Positions 44,280 to 54,233 of a stretch of 64,000 nt of DNA are shown piece after piece (within the stretch, counting starts at the first letter, position 1; the number at the start of each line of letters is the position of its first letter). The DNA lies in the NCBI GenBank assembly GCA_023379435.1, contig JAMCUH010000053.1, positions 1 to 64,000 of the forward strand, read 5' to 3'. The notes under the pieces are model-generated. The model searched no databases, was not told the origin of the DNA, and worked only from the letters and a program-made list of their open reading frames with translations. The DNA comes from Thermoplasmatota archaeon. GTDB lineage: Archaea; Thermoplasmatota; Thermoplasmata; Thermoplasmatales; Thermoplasmataceae. Both the position numbers and the translations under genes were made by a program.

Positions 44280-44942
44280 ATGGAAGTATCCCCCTCCATA
44301 ATATCATCTGACCTTTCAAACCTGAGAGATCAGATCAGGCAGTGCGACAGAGTCGGTGTCAGCTCCTATCACATTGATGTAATGGACGGTCATTTTGTGA
44401 ACAACATAACCATCGGTCCGGATTTTGTCAGTGCAGTAAGAAGATCAACGGATGTCAGACTGGAGGGACACCTGATGATAGAGAGACCGGACAGGTATTA
44501 CAGGGAATTTATCAAGAGTGGCATCGACAATATCATCTGCCATGTTGAAACACCCATATCTGTTGGTAGTTTTCTGCATCAACTTCGCAATGAGGGGATA
44601 GAGCATGGAATTGCCATAAACCCTGAGACACCAATCGAAAAGATTGAACCATTTCTTGAAGGGATTTCAACCATACTTGTTATGAGTGTCCATCCTGGAT
44701 TTTCCGGACAGGCCTTCATTCCTGCTGTTTTAGAAAAGATCACCAGGGCAAAATCCATGATAAGGGAAAACGGCTATGGCATAAAGATAGAGGTTGATGG
44801 AGGAATAGACGACAAAACAGGTGTGCTTGCTGCAAAAGCCGGTGCTGACATACTGGTTTCAGCGTCCTATATCTTTGGTGGGAACATTATGGAGAGAATT
44901 GGTAAACTTAAGGAGATTCAATATTCTCCTTCCAGCCATTAA
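44280..44942 (+). CDS. rpe: Ribulose-phosphate 3-epimerase
   Basis: About 220 residues from ATG 44280. VSPSIISSDLSNLRDQI, SYHIDVMDGHFVNNITIGPD (metal-binding His and Asp), LEGHLMIERPDRY, VMSVHPGFSGQAFIP and KIEVDGGIDDKTG are the family motifs of the metal-dependent TIM barrel. It interconverts ribulose 5-phosphate and xylulose 5-phosphate. Confidence 0.92.
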   Translation: MEVSPSIISSDLSNLRDQIRQCDRVGVSSYHIDVMDGHFVNNITIGPDFVSAVRRSTDVRLEGHLMIERPDRYYREFIKSGIDNIICHVETPISVGSFLHQLRNEGIEHGIAINPETPIEKIEPFLEGISTILVMSVHPGFSGQAFIPAVLEKITRAKSMIRENGYGIKIEVDGGIDDKTGVLAAKAGADILVSASYIFGGNIMERIGKLKEIQYSPSSH

Positions 44943-45118
44943 TCTTCTTCATTTTTACACTTTATCTGGAAATCCATGGAGGCCAAATGAGCCCGCTTAG
45001 ATCAATGATCCAATCCACTGGCATGAAAGGTCTTTCCCGGAAAGAGATCCCTGTTATACATAGGCAATTATTCTCTAAAATCTTTGTAAATTTTTAATCC
45101 TGATTTTAGAGATCAATA

Positions 45119-45637
45119 ATGGAAGCATCTGGATTTACATGTTATGGCAAAATATTAGATGTGGTATGCTCTTCTGATTCCATGACCAAGGTATTACTGA
45201 AGACGACAATTGGTGACATTCATCTTGAAATATATGACAGGGAAATGCCCGTTACTGGTGGGAACTTCGTAAGTCTTGTGAAGAAGGGATTTTATGATAA
45301 TACCGTTTTCCACAGGGTGATTGATAAATTCATGATTCAGGGAGGCGATCCTACCGGTACAGGAATGGGAGGTCCAGGATACACAATCAGAGACGAATTC
45401 GGCGGAAACAACCGAAACGACAGGGGAACGATCTCAATGGCAAATGCCGGCCCTAACACCGGGGGAAGCCAGTTCTTCATCAATGTTGTTAACAATAACT
45501 ACCTTGATAAAAAGCATCCTGTCTTTGGTAAGGTTACTGGCGGTATGGATGTTGTGGACAGGATAAGTCAGTCAAAAACAGATTCCAATGATAGACCATT
45601 GAAGGAGATAAGAATACTGAAGGCATCCATTGAATAA
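45119..45637 (+). CDS. Cyclophilin-type peptidyl-prolyl isomerase
   Basis: 172 residues from ATG 45119, chosen by a TTTTTAAT box centred 25 nt upstream. The cyclophilin core itself begins at the ATG of 45182 (MTKVLLKTTIGDIHLEIYDR), leaving a 21-residue extension of unknown use. FHRVIDKFMIQGGDPTGTG (catalytic Arg, Phe, Met, Gln) and SQFFINVVNNNYLD are present. It catalyses cis-trans isomerisation of prolyl bonds in the cytoplasm. Confidence 0.88.
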   Translation: MEASGFTCYGKILDVVCSSDSMTKVLLKTTIGDIHLEIYDREMPVTGGNFVSLVKKGFYDNTVFHRVIDKFMIQGGDPTGTGMGGPGYTIRDEFGGNNRNDRGTISMANAGPNTGGSQFFINVVNNNYLDKKHPVFGKVTGGMDVVDRISQSKTDSNDRPLKEIRILKASIE

Positions 45638-45677
45638 TCTTTACATATTAAGAAATGCCTTAAATTTCGTGGCCTTT

Positions 45678-45685
45678 CTTATATT
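45678..45685 (+). promoter_or_regulatory. TATA-like box of the isochorismatase-fold gene
   Basis: CTTATATT is centred about 23 nt before the ATG at 45704. Confidence 0.45.
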
Positions 45686-45703
45686 TTGTAACCATTATGG
45701 AGT

Positions 45704-46321
45704 ATGAGCAACAGAGAAGTATATAAGGATTTGAAAAGTGTCGTTAATCCTGAGCACAGCTGTTTGGTTGTCTGGGATGTACAGAATGCCCTTGTCAACT
45801 CCATTTTCAACAAAACTGAATTTCTTACAAATCTGAAAAATCTTATTTCAGCTGCTAGAAAAAGTGGTGTAAGAATTTTCTACACAATGATAACCCCCCT
45901 GCCACAAGGCTTTGAGTCAGGTTACAGGCTTTACAGCATGATGAAGAGATACGGCACGGCAGAACCGGGAAAAATGAGATTTATGGAACCTGGCACACCG
46001 GAGGCAGAAATTGCGCAGGAGATAAAGCCTGAGAAAGATGATATAATCATCAGAAAGAATACTGCCGACATATTCATCGGAACCAATTTTGAACTCATGA
46101 CAAGGAATAGCGGTATTGAAACAATCGTCCTCACCGGTATTTCCACTGAAATAGGCGTTGAATCCAGTGCCAGGTCAGCAGGCAACAGGGGTTATTATCC
46201 CGTTGTTGTGAAAGATTGTGTCTCCTCATCAAACAGGGAAATGCATGAAATGGCGCTCAAGGTGTTAGAAGCAGTTTCTATAACTGCATCTTCTTCAGAA
46301 ATAACAGGGAGCTGGAGATAA
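45704..46321 (+). CDS. Isochorismatase-fold hydrolase without the catalytic Cys
   Basis: 205 residues. The fold is recognised by CLVVWDVQNALVN (Asp25), RKNTADIFIGTNFELMTRNSG (Lys118) and TGISTEIGVESSARSAGNRG. In cysteine hydrolases the last motif has Cys (T-x-x-C-V); here that position is Gly151, as in true isochorismatases such as PhzD. A hydrolytic enzyme acting on a vinyl ether or other substrate, rather than a nicotinamidase, is the better guess; the real substrate is unknown. Confidence 0.75.
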   Translation: MSNREVYKDLKSVVNPEHSCLVVWDVQNALVNSIFNKTEFLTNLKNLISAARKSGVRIFYTMITPLPQGFESGYRLYSMMKRYGTAEPGKMRFMEPGTPEAEIAQEIKPEKDDIIIRKNTADIFIGTNFELMTRNSGIETIVLTGISTEIGVESSARSAGNRGYYPVVVKDCVSSSNREMHEMALKVLEAVSITASSSEITGSWR

Positions 46322-46325
46322 GGCA

Positions 46326-48707
46326 TCAGCTCCTTATTTCTCTCCTGATCGATTTCCTGTAAACATCATATATTTCCAGTGCCTTTTTTATCCCTATCTC
46401 AGTGGAGCTCTTTTTCTTCGAATCAAGTATTTTCCTCATCTCCGCTTCGTTCTCAAGGAGAAGGGCAGGTGCGGTTGCATATATAATCCTGCCAGTAAGG
46501 CCGGACTTCCTGTTGACGGTTTCAAGAATATCTATCATCTGATCGTATCCTTCTATTGCGACTTTTCTGTTGTTTCTGTAGCTACAGATTGCATTTATGT
46601 AGGTCGAATAGTCCTGCTTCTTTATCTTTCCATTTCTCATGAGCGAAAGCACCTCTTCCATGTTCGCCTTTCCCGGAAGATAGCCCATACCCCTGAGTAT
46701 AGCAAGCCTGTCATCATCTGTGCTGGCTGTCTGCATCTTTCCAATCATTTCATGTACATCGCCCTTTTTCCTGGCGTATGCAATGGAAATGGCACTCCTG
46801 ATCTCAGGCTCCTCATTGAATAAATTGTCAAATTTTTCTGAAAGCTGAAGTGAGAGCTCATCATCCAAAACTGCAAGGAGGGAATATACACTCTCTTTTA
46901 TTATAATGGCATCAGAATTTTTAAGTTTTCCAGAATTTATCCAGTCATACAGCTGTCTGGCATACGAAAGTGCTGATGCAGAAACCACGTTGTTATCGCC
47001 GTGCACTGCCAGCAACCCTCTGTATACGGAAAGCAATTCCTCGATTACTGTTCTCTCCGATCTGCCATGGAATTTTTGCAGGTTTTGAATCAGATCCTTC
47101 AGGGTTATGGAACCCGAGAGCATGAAAGCATATAGATTGCTTATTATTCCAATGGCATCATACTTTCCCATCGTAGTGGAAGATTTCATAATCTCATCCA
47201 TCAGTTCTCCATGATAATGAACCCTGTAGAAACCTGTCTCTTCCGGATTGAGCTTTACAAATCCTTCAGAGGGAATATCCATTTCCTGCCTGTCCATAAC
47301 AATGCTTTCAGTTCCATTTTTCCTCTTCACAGTCAGGGGAATAGGCCAGGTTTCTCCCTCTCTGTTACCGGAAAGAAGAAATCTCTCCTGCCTGAGATGT
47401 ATTATATTTCCATGTCTTTCTGCATGAACAACAGGATAACCTGTTTTTCTCATCCAGACTGACATTATATTTGAAACGGGTTTACCGCTGACTTTTTCCA
47501 GTGAAGACCAGAGGTCCTGGCCAGTGGCATTTGAATATGCATGATTCTTCAGGTGTTCCGATAACCCTTTACGGAAACTCTCGGGGCCAAGGTAAGCCTC
47601 TATCATTCTCAGTACAGCACCACCCTTCCCATAACTTATCTCGTCGAATATCTGTGCAACAGACTCAGGATCCTTAACGTCGGCGTCAATGGGGTGTGAG
47701 TTTATCAGGGAATCACCAACGAAGGCAGAGGACGATCTTGATATGATCATGTCACCAATCTGGTCCCACTCAGGGAAGAGCTTATCTATGGGTTTATATG
47801 ACATGAATGTGGCAAAACTCTCATTCAGCCAGAGATCGTTCCACCATTTCATGGTGACCAGGTCACCGAACCACTGGTGCGTTATTTCATGGGCAATTAC
47901 GGAAGCTATGTCTCTTTTGCTTGATTCTGTACTGCTTTTGTTATGGAGTATTCTCACCTCTCTGAACGTTATGGCTCCCCAGTTTTCCATAGCTCCGGCT
48001 CCAAATTCCGGTACCGCGATTAAATGCATCTTGGGGAGAGGATATTTGATTTCAAAGTAGGAATTATAATAGTCTATGCAGGCAGATGCCATTTCTATGG
48101 GGAAATTATCGGAGTTGAGGTGACCTTTATTTGCTGCAAGTATAATTTCCACATCTCCATGCTTCTCCTTGATCTCATCGAATCTTCCAATACCGAAATA
48201 AAGGAGATATGTTGACATCCTTGGTGTTTTCCTGAATATGATCTTTTTCCTATTTCCGGTTTTATCAGATCTTTCAACTGGCATGTTAGATATGGCGTCA
48301 AGATCATTGTCTACCGTTAACGTCAATGAGAATTCCGCCTTGTAAGCAGGGTTATCAAAGCATGGAAATGCCATCCTTGCCCCGGTGGATTCAAACTGTG
48401 TAGTAAGCATTTTTGAACCGTCTGGATCCCTGGCAACATAGAACCCCATAAGCGTCTTCGAAACATCGGCATCGAATGACACATCAATTTTCACATTTCC
48501 GTGATGCTGACCTTCCAGGACAACCTCATCCTCACCCCTGGAGGAAAAATTTACGTTTTTACCATCCACAGAAATGCTTCTAATGTTTATGCCAGTTGAA
48601 TTCAGAACAATTTCTCCATCACTGGTCATTTGGATTGCTTCCTGGCCTTTATAAGTTTCATGCTCAAAATCAACATCGAGAGACAGTTCATAGTGCTTTA
48701 CTTCCAT
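46326..48707 (-). CDS. M1 aminopeptidase, tricorn-interacting factor F2/F3 type
   Basis: 793 residues, the length of the Thermoplasma factors F2/F3. PEFGAGAMENWGAITFRE (substrate-binding GAMEN) and VIAHEITHQWFGDLVTMKWW with WLNESFATF (zinc ligands HExxH-x18-E) are complete; residue Tyr of ISYGKGGAVLRM follows. The C-terminal half is helical. Such factors trim the peptides released by the tricorn protease and proteasome. No tricorn gene is in the window. Confidence 0.93.
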   Translation of the reverse strand: MEVKHYELSLDVDFEHETYKGQEAIQMTSDGEIVLNSTGINIRSISVDGKNVNFSSRGEDEVVLEGQHHGNVKIDVSFDADVSKTLMGFYVARDPDGSKMLTTQFESTGARMAFPCFDNPAYKAEFSLTLTVDNDLDAISNMPVERSDKTGNRKKIIFRKTPRMSTYLLYFGIGRFDEIKEKHGDVEIILAANKGHLNSDNFPIEMASACIDYYNSYFEIKYPLPKMHLIAVPEFGAGAMENWGAITFREVRILHNKSSTESSKRDIASVIAHEITHQWFGDLVTMKWWNDLWLNESFATFMSYKPIDKLFPEWDQIGDMIISRSSSAFVGDSLINSHPIDADVKDPESVAQIFDEISYGKGGAVLRMIEAYLGPESFRKGLSEHLKNHAYSNATGQDLWSSLEKVSGKPVSNIMSVWMRKTGYPVVHAERHGNIIHLRQERFLLSGNREGETWPIPLTVKRKNGTESIVMDRQEMDIPSEGFVKLNPEETGFYRVHYHGELMDEIMKSSTTMGKYDAIGIISNLYAFMLSGSITLKDLIQNLQKFHGRSERTVIEELLSVYRGLLAVHGDNNVVSASALSYARQLYDWINSGKLKNSDAIIIKESVYSLLAVLDDELSLQLSEKFDNLFNEEPEIRSAISIAYARKKGDVHEMIGKMQTASTDDDRLAILRGMGYLPGKANMEEVLSLMRNGKIKKQDYSTYINAICSYRNNRKVAIEGYDQMIDILETVNRKSGLTGRIIYATAPALLLENEAEMRKILDSKKKSSTEIGIKKALEIYDVYRKSIRREIRS

Positions 48708-48785
48708 GAGAATCGTCCTGTTATGTCAGATGATTTTATAACAGTTTGCTGAGTTTCTAAAAATAATTATACGGAAATGCAAATA

Positions 48786-48793
48786 ATTTTAAT
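48786..48793 (+). promoter_or_regulatory. TATA-like box of the lipA-E1-E2-E3-lipB operon
   Basis: ATTTTAAT is centred about 28 nt before the lipA ATG at 48818. Confidence 0.45.
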
Positions 48794-48817
48794 GATCCAT
48801 GCAATCATCAGTTACAT

Positions 48818-49714
48818 ATGAATATGGTCAGGACATACCCAGTGGTGAGACCTGATTATGTCAAGGTAAGGATCCCATCTGGAGAATCTTTTGTCAAGAT
48901 TAGGAATACACTAAACGAGCGATCACTTCACACCGTATGTCAGGAGGCAAGATGCCCCAATATTGCAGAATGCTGGGATTCCGGTACGGCAACATTCATG
49001 ATCCTCGGGAAGAACTGCTCAAGAGGATGCCGTTTCTGCTCCGTTACACACGGAAGAATGACACCCCCAGATCCACTGGAACCTGAGAAGATCGCGGAGT
49101 CGGTAAGGATTATGCATCTTGACTATGTTGTCATAACATCCGTTGATAGGGATGACCTTCCCGATCAGGGTTCTTCTCATTTTGCATCTGTGATCCAGAG
49201 AGTGAAGAAGGAGGGCTGCAGGGTTGAAGCCCTCATTCCAGACTTCCAGGGCAACCTGGATCTTGTGAAAAAAATCTGTGACCAAAATCCGGAGGTCATA
49301 TCGCACAATATAGAGACGGTGAGAAGATTAACGCCCACCGTGCGGGATCCCAGAGCCGGGTACGATCAGTCTCTTTCCGTGCTTTCGTTCATTTCTCGTA
49401 ACAATACAGTTGCAAAATCATCCATCATGCTGGGGTTAGGCGAAACAGATCAGGAAGTGTTATCAACCATGGAGGATTTGCTTTCTGTGGGGGTAAGCAT
49501 ACTAACTATTGGTCAGTATCTGAGACCTTCGAAAATGCAACTCCCTGTCACCGAATACTGCAGTATGGAGAGGTTTAACATGTTCAGAGAGAAAGGTATG
49601 GAGATGGGTTTTGACTTTGTTGCTTCCGGACCTCTGGTGAGGTCATCATACAGAGCTGCAGAAGCTTTTTTGAGGAGGGGAAAAAATGGAAATGGAAAAA
49701 TTAACTTCAGCTGA
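48818..49714 (+). CDS. lipA: Lipoyl synthase
   Basis: 298 residues. Both iron-sulfur clusters are encoded: the auxiliary CQEARCPNIAEC and the radical-SAM CSRGCRFC, with RSSYRAAE at the C-terminus supplying the serine ligand of the auxiliary cluster. It inserts two sulfur atoms into protein-bound octanoyl chains. First gene of the 2-oxoacid dehydrogenase operon. Confidence 0.95.
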   Translation: MNMVRTYPVVRPDYVKVRIPSGESFVKIRNTLNERSLHTVCQEARCPNIAECWDSGTATFMILGKNCSRGCRFCSVTHGRMTPPDPLEPEKIAESVRIMHLDYVVITSVDRDDLPDQGSSHFASVIQRVKKEGCRVEALIPDFQGNLDLVKKICDQNPEVISHNIETVRRLTPTVRDPRAGYDQSLSVLSFISRNNTVAKSSIMLGLGETDQEVLSTMEDLLSVGVSILTIGQYLRPSKMQLPVTEYCSMERFNMFREKGMEMGFDFVASGPLVRSSYRAAEAFLRRGKNGNGKINFS

Positions 49715-50702
49715 AAAGTCGGCATATATTAAGGCATTTACCGCCATGGTTCTTGGTAGAACTCTGGACAAGAAGATAGTAAATGCCCAAAGGCAGGGAA
49801 GAGTTGGGTTCTACACACCTACCATGGGCCAGGAGGCCACTCAGGTTGGTCTCTCCATGTCACTGGGCAGGGAGGACTTCATATACGGTTATTACAGGGA
49901 TGTCTCTCTTCTTCTTCACCGCGGAGCCCCCATGGAAGCCATCATTAATCAGATCATGGGGAATTCAAAGGATGTTGAGAAAGGGAGGCAGATGCCCTCC
50001 CATTTCTCCTATAAAGGGGTGAACTTCATGTCTGTGCCAAGTCCGGTTGGCACGAATCTACCTCTTGCCGTGGGAAGCGCATATGCCTTTAAACTAAGAA
50101 AGGAAAAGGGAGTTGTTGTGGCAACGTTCGGTGACGGTGCGACATCAACACCTGATTTCCATGTGGCCATGAACATGGCTGCTGTTTTTCATGTGCCCGT
50201 GGTATTTGTGTGTGAAAATAACGGATGGGCCATATCCTTACCCGTGGAGAAACAGACAGAAACAGAGATCTACAAAAAGGCCGATGCGTATGGCATGAAG
50301 GGGATTCTCGTGGACGGTAACAACTTCCTGGAGATGTACAAGACATGCACAGAGGCTGTTAACAACGTAAGATCAGGAGGAGGGCCTGTCCTAATCGAGG
50401 CAAGGAGCTACAGGATGGGTGCGCATTCCACTTCAGACGATCCCACAAAGTACAGAAAGGATGAAGTGAAGGAGGGCGACGCCAAAGATCCTCTCATTAT
50501 AGCGGAAAAGATCCTCAAGGATCTGAACATAGGTGACGATAAACTTGTGGAGAAGATAAAGGCAGAGGCTCAGCGCATAGTGGATGCCAAATTCCAGGAG
50601 TGCGAGAAGATACCGCCACCTGAACCCATAACTGCATTCCAGGAGGTCTATTCAAAGAATACATGGATGCTTGATGAGGAGGTAGGTGACATCCTTGACT
50701 GA
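49686..50702 (+). CDS. pdhA: 2-oxoacid dehydrogenase E1 alpha subunit
   Basis: 338 residues. The thiamine diphosphate motif GDGATSTPDFHVAMNMAAVF..NN (FVCENNGWAIS) is clear, with the GRQMPSHFS and YRMGAHSTSDDPTKYR phosphorylation-loop segments of the PDH/BCKDH type. It forms an alpha2beta2 E1 with the next product and decarboxylates pyruvate or branched-chain 2-oxoacids. It overlaps lipA by 29 nt. Confidence 0.93.
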   Translation: MEMEKLTSAEKSAYIKAFTAMVLGRTLDKKIVNAQRQGRVGFYTPTMGQEATQVGLSMSLGREDFIYGYYRDVSLLLHRGAPMEAIINQIMGNSKDVEKGRQMPSHFSYKGVNFMSVPSPVGTNLPLAVGSAYAFKLRKEKGVVVATFGDGATSTPDFHVAMNMAAVFHVPVVFVCENNGWAISLPVEKQTETEIYKKADAYGMKGILVDGNNFLEMYKTCTEAVNNVRSGGGPVLIEARSYRMGAHSTSDDPTKYRKDEVKEGDAKDPLIIAEKILKDLNIGDDKLVEKIKAEAQRIVDAKFQECEKIPPPEPITAFQEVYSKNTWMLDEEVGDILD

Positions 50703-51663
50703 GATGAATATGGTCCAGGCTCTTAATAGGGCACTTAACGACATAATGGCAAAAAACCCGTCTGTCGTGATTCTCGGTGAGGACGTTGGAGTGGACGGTG
50801 GTGTCTTCAGGGTCACCGACGGCCTGATATCAAAATTTGGTCCGGAGAGGGTCATTGACACACCACTGGCAGAGATTGGTATCGTCGGCATGTCCATAGG
50901 CATGGCAATATCCGGTCTGAGGCCAATACCGGAGATACAGTTTCAGGACTTCATTTACACAGCAATGGATCAGATAATCAATCAAATGGCAAAGATAAGA
51001 TACAGGTCCGGTGGTGAATACACGTGCCCTGTTGTTCTGAGGGCACCCTACGGTGGTGGAGTGAAGGGAGGTCTCTATCATTCTCAGAGTGGTGAAACAT
51101 ACTTTGCCCATACGGCAGGTCTCATCGTTGTCACACCTTCCACGCCAACCGATGCAATCGGCCTTCTGTATTCTGCCATTGATGGAAATGATCCTGTGAT
51201 TTTCCTTGAACCCAAAAGGCTTTACAGATCGGTAAAGGAAGATGTTCCTGATAATGTACCGAAGGTACCCATAGGAAAGGCAAAAATCATCCGGGAAGGA
51301 GACGAGCTTAGTATAATAACATATGGACCAATGGTTCCAACGGTTGTATCAACAGTGCAGAAAAACAACATCAATGCAGATGTCATCGATCTGAGAACTC
51401 TGGTTCCCATGGACAGGGATGCAATAATTGGCTCCGTCAAAAAAACAGGGAGAGTTGTGATCGTTCATGAAGCCCCCAGGACGCTTGGTCTAGGATCAGA
51501 GATTGCTGCTCTCGTTGCAGAGAGGGCCATAGACAGCCTTCTTGCACCTGTTATCAGGGTAACAGGACCAGACTCGCCGTTCCCTTACAGGTATGAGGAT
51601 TATTATGTGCCGAACGAGAAAAGAATAATGAAGGCCATAAAACGCGTGACGGAGGAGGCCTGA
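50686..51663 (+). CDS. pdhB: 2-oxoacid dehydrogenase E1 beta subunit
   Basis: 325 residues with VVILGEDVGVDGGVFRVTDGL, RVIDTPLAEIGIVGMSIGMA and the C-terminal transketolase-like domain. The start is uncertain among GTG 50686, TTG 50695 and ATG 50704; the GGAGG site at 50678-50682 sits best for 50695. It completes the active site of E1. Confidence 0.92.
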   Translation: MTSLTEMNMVQALNRALNDIMAKNPSVVILGEDVGVDGGVFRVTDGLISKFGPERVIDTPLAEIGIVGMSIGMAISGLRPIPEIQFQDFIYTAMDQIINQMAKIRYRSGGEYTCPVVLRAPYGGGVKGGLYHSQSGETYFAHTAGLIVVTPSTPTDAIGLLYSAIDGNDPVIFLEPKRLYRSVKEDVPDNVPKVPIGKAKIIREGDELSIITYGPMVPTVVSTVQKNNINADVIDLRTLVPMDRDAIIGSVKKTGRVVIVHEAPRTLGLGSEIAALVAERAIDSLLAPVIRVTGPDSPFPYRYEDYYVPNEKRIMKAIKRVTEEA

Positions 51664-52905
51664 ATGTTCAGTTTCCGTCTTCCGGACATTGGTGAGGGGG
51701 TGGCAGAGGGAGAGATTGTAAAATGGAATGTTGCCCCGGGAAGCAAAGTGGAGCAGGATCAGGATATGGTTGAGGTGATGACAGACAAGGTCACCGTTAA
51801 AATTCCTTCTCCCGTTGCCGGTACTGTAAAGGATATCCTTGTCCCAGAAGGAAAGGTTGCAAAGGTTGGTGACATCCTCGTAACAATAGATGATGGGAAG
51901 AGTCAGGATAGCACAAATCTTGAAGTGCATGAAGAAACACAGGTTTCAGGGAAGTCTCCTGAAGATGCTCCAAAGGAACCGAGAACCATTGTTTCGCAGA
52001 CAAAGGTTCTTGCAACACCTGCCGTCAGGAAACTTGCCAAGGATCTGGGTGTTGATATAGAAAAGGTCAAACCCACCGGTCCTGGAGGAAGGGTGCTGGC
52101 AGATGATGTAAGAAATGCAGCAAAGTCAGGAAACGTGGTGCAGGAGGCCCCTCCACAGATAAGGAAGGATGAAGCAAAGGTTCCCGAGGAAAAGCCTCAC
52201 CCCGAAGCTGAAAAGACTCTCGTACCGCATGAGCATGACGAGATTCTTGAGATGAAGGGTCTGAGGAGAATAATCTTTGAAAAGATGACAAAGTCAAAGG
52301 CCATAATTCCTCACTTCACTGTCATGGAGATCGTTGATCTCGGCAAGGTTATTGAGCTCAGGGATGATCTCAGGTCGCAGGGATTCACCGTTGGTTACAC
52401 ACCATTTTTCGTAAAGGCAGCTTCAAAGGTTCTTAGAGAGTTTCCAAAATTCAATGCACATTACGATGAAGCAAGGAAGGCATATATATTGAGGAAGCAG
52501 TGCAATATCGGTGTTGCAGTTGACACACCTGCAGGTCTCACAGTTGCTGTTGTGAAGGATGCCGATCTAAAGTCACTGAACTCCATTGCTGAGGAAATTA
52601 ACCGTCTTGCCGAAAAAGCAAGGAAGAATGAACTGAAGCTTTCTGAGGTTCAGGACTCAACATTCACCGTATCGAACGTAGGATCCATAGGTGGAGTTCT
52701 TTCAAACCCCATAATAAACTATCCGGAAGTTGCAATACTTGGTGTCCACAGACTGCTTGATGACGGCATATTCTCAGAAAAGAAGAGCATGTTTGTTTCT
52801 CTCTCATGCGACCACAGGCTCATAGACGGTGCCGATGCTGCAAGGTTCATCAGAAAGATCAAGGAAATGCTGGAGAAGCCGTCAATTCTTCTCATAGAAA
52901 GGTAG
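51664..52905 (+). CDS. pdhC: 2-oxoacid dehydrogenase E2 dihydrolipoyl acyltransferase
   Basis: 413 residues: one lipoyl domain (about 1-75, lipoylated Lys42 in EVMTDKVTVKIPSP), a linker, an E3/E1-binding domain (about 118-155, ATPAVRKLAKDLGVDIEKV) and the catalytic core with SLSCDHRLIDGADAARF (HxxxDG). A GGAGG site precedes ATG 51664. It transfers the acyl group to CoA and forms the complex core. Confidence 0.95.
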   Translation: MFSFRLPDIGEGVAEGEIVKWNVAPGSKVEQDQDMVEVMTDKVTVKIPSPVAGTVKDILVPEGKVAKVGDILVTIDDGKSQDSTNLEVHEETQVSGKSPEDAPKEPRTIVSQTKVLATPAVRKLAKDLGVDIEKVKPTGPGGRVLADDVRNAAKSGNVVQEAPPQIRKDEAKVPEEKPHPEAEKTLVPHEHDEILEMKGLRRIIFEKMTKSKAIIPHFTVMEIVDLGKVIELRDDLRSQGFTVGYTPFFVKAASKVLREFPKFNAHYDEARKAYILRKQCNIGVAVDTPAGLTVAVVKDADLKSLNSIAEEINRLAEKARKNELKLSEVQDSTFTVSNVGSIGGVLSNPIINYPEVAILGVHRLLDDGIFSEKKSMFVSLSCDHRLIDGADAARFIRKIKEMLEKPSILLIER

Positions 52906-52913
52906 GTTTTACA

Positions 52914-54233
52914 ATGGAGTATGATGCATTCGTCATTGGAGGGGGCCCTGCCGGTTATGCGTGTGCCATAAGGCTGGCCCAGAAAGGAAAAAAAGTGGCA
53001 CTTGCGGAGATGGAGAAGATTGGTGGTGAATGCCTGAATTATGGCTGTATACCATCCAAGGCCCTTATTGAGCTAGCCCATTCTGTGGACTACCTTCGAA
53101 ACATGAAGGGAGTCACACTTAACGAAAAGATCGATCTCGGGGAATGGAACAAGTGGAAATGGTCCATGATTGAGAAGCTTACGGGAGGTGTATCAACACT
53201 TCTCAAAGCCTGGAAGATTGATGTTATTCATGGAAAGGCAACACTGTCAGGAAAAAATTCTGTCCGTGTGGAAGGAGGAAAAGAATACACGTCAAACAAT
53301 ATAATAATTGCAACAGGCTCAGCTCCCATCAGCATACCCGGCATAGAACATGTTCTGTACAACAGGGAAATACTTGATCTCAAGGAAATACCGTCCAGCA
53401 TGGCCATAATAGGTGGGGGATACATAGGCGTTGAACTCGGAACTGCGTTTGCCAAGCTCGGTACCAACGTTACGATAATTGAAATGATGGATAAGATTCT
53501 GCCAGGCATAGACGAATCCGTTTCAAGATATGCAGAAAAGACACTGAAAAGGCTCAATGTCGCAATCCTGACAGGAAAGAAGGTGAAGGCAGTTTCCAAA
53601 GGGAAGAAATTCAGGGTTGATCTGGAAGATGGATCGGTGGATGCTGATATCGTTTTCATGAGCGTTGGAAGGAGACCCAATACTGCTGGTCTGGGTCTGG
53701 AGAAAGCCGGTGTTGAGATGGACGGAAATTTTATCAAGACAGATTCAAGGAAAATGACTTCGGTGGAGGGAATATATGCCATAGGTGATGTCACGAAGGG
53801 ACCAATGCTGGCTCACAGGGCATATTACGATGCTGACATTGTGGCATCCAACATAAGTGGTGAATCCATGGAGGCAGATTATTCCTCAATACCCGCTGTT
53901 ATATACAGTGACCCTGAAATATCAACAGTTGGTGGAAAGTCTGCCGTCGAGATGAGTTTTCCTCTTTTGGCAAATGGTCGTGCTCTGAGCATGAATGCGG
54001 GCGATGGTGCTTTCCGGATCTTTGCTGACGAGGATGGTTTCATAACAGGCGCCGCACTTGCCGGTGTTCATTCTTCTGAGATAATATCGGAAATAACACT
54101 GGCCAAGAATTCAGGCCTCACATTGACGGACATTGCACTTACAGTTCATCCCCACCCCACTGTTTCTGAAGCGCTGATGGAGGCAGCTCAAATTGGATCA
54201 GGTTTCCCTCTCCATTACAAACCTTCGCGCTGA
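52914..54233 (+). CDS. lpd: Dihydrolipoyl dehydrogenase E3
   Basis: About 439 residues from the ATG at 52914, 8 nt after the E2 stop; the longer frame back to 52806 lies inside E2. FVIGGGPAGYACAIRLAQKG (FAD), the redox disulfide GGECLNYGCIPSKALIE, the NAD motif AIIGGGYIGVELGTAFAK and the C-terminal HPHPTVSEALMEAA with the catalytic His-Glu are present. It reoxidises dihydrolipoyl groups with NAD. Confidence 0.95.
   Translation: MEYDAFVIGGGPAGYACAIRLAQKGKKVALAEMEKIGGECLNYGCIPSKALIELAHSVDYLRNMKGVTLNEKIDLGEWNKWKWSMIEKLTGGVSTLLKAWKIDVIHGKATLSGKNSVRVEGGKEYTSNNIIIATGSAPISIPGIEHVLYNREILDLKEIPSSMAIIGGGYIGVELGTAFAKLGTNVTIIEMMDKILPGIDESVSRYAEKTLKRLNVAILTGKKVKAVSKGKKFRVDLEDGSVDADIVFMSVGRRPNTAGLGLEKAGVEMDGNFIKTDSRKMTSVEGIYAIGDVTKGPMLAHRAYYDADIVASNISGESMEADYSSIPAVIYSDPEISTVGGKSAVEMSFPLLANGRALSMNAGDGAFRIFADEDGFITGAALAGVHSSEIISEITLAKNSGLTLTDIALTVHPHPTVSEALMEAAQIGSGFPLHYKPSR

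Noticed and set aside
44987-45097. 36-codon plus-strand ORF with a GGAGG site 4 nt before its ATG
   Set aside because: The site is close to the start and the peptide shows no pattern; it overlaps the promoter of the cyclophilin gene. Too weak to annotate.
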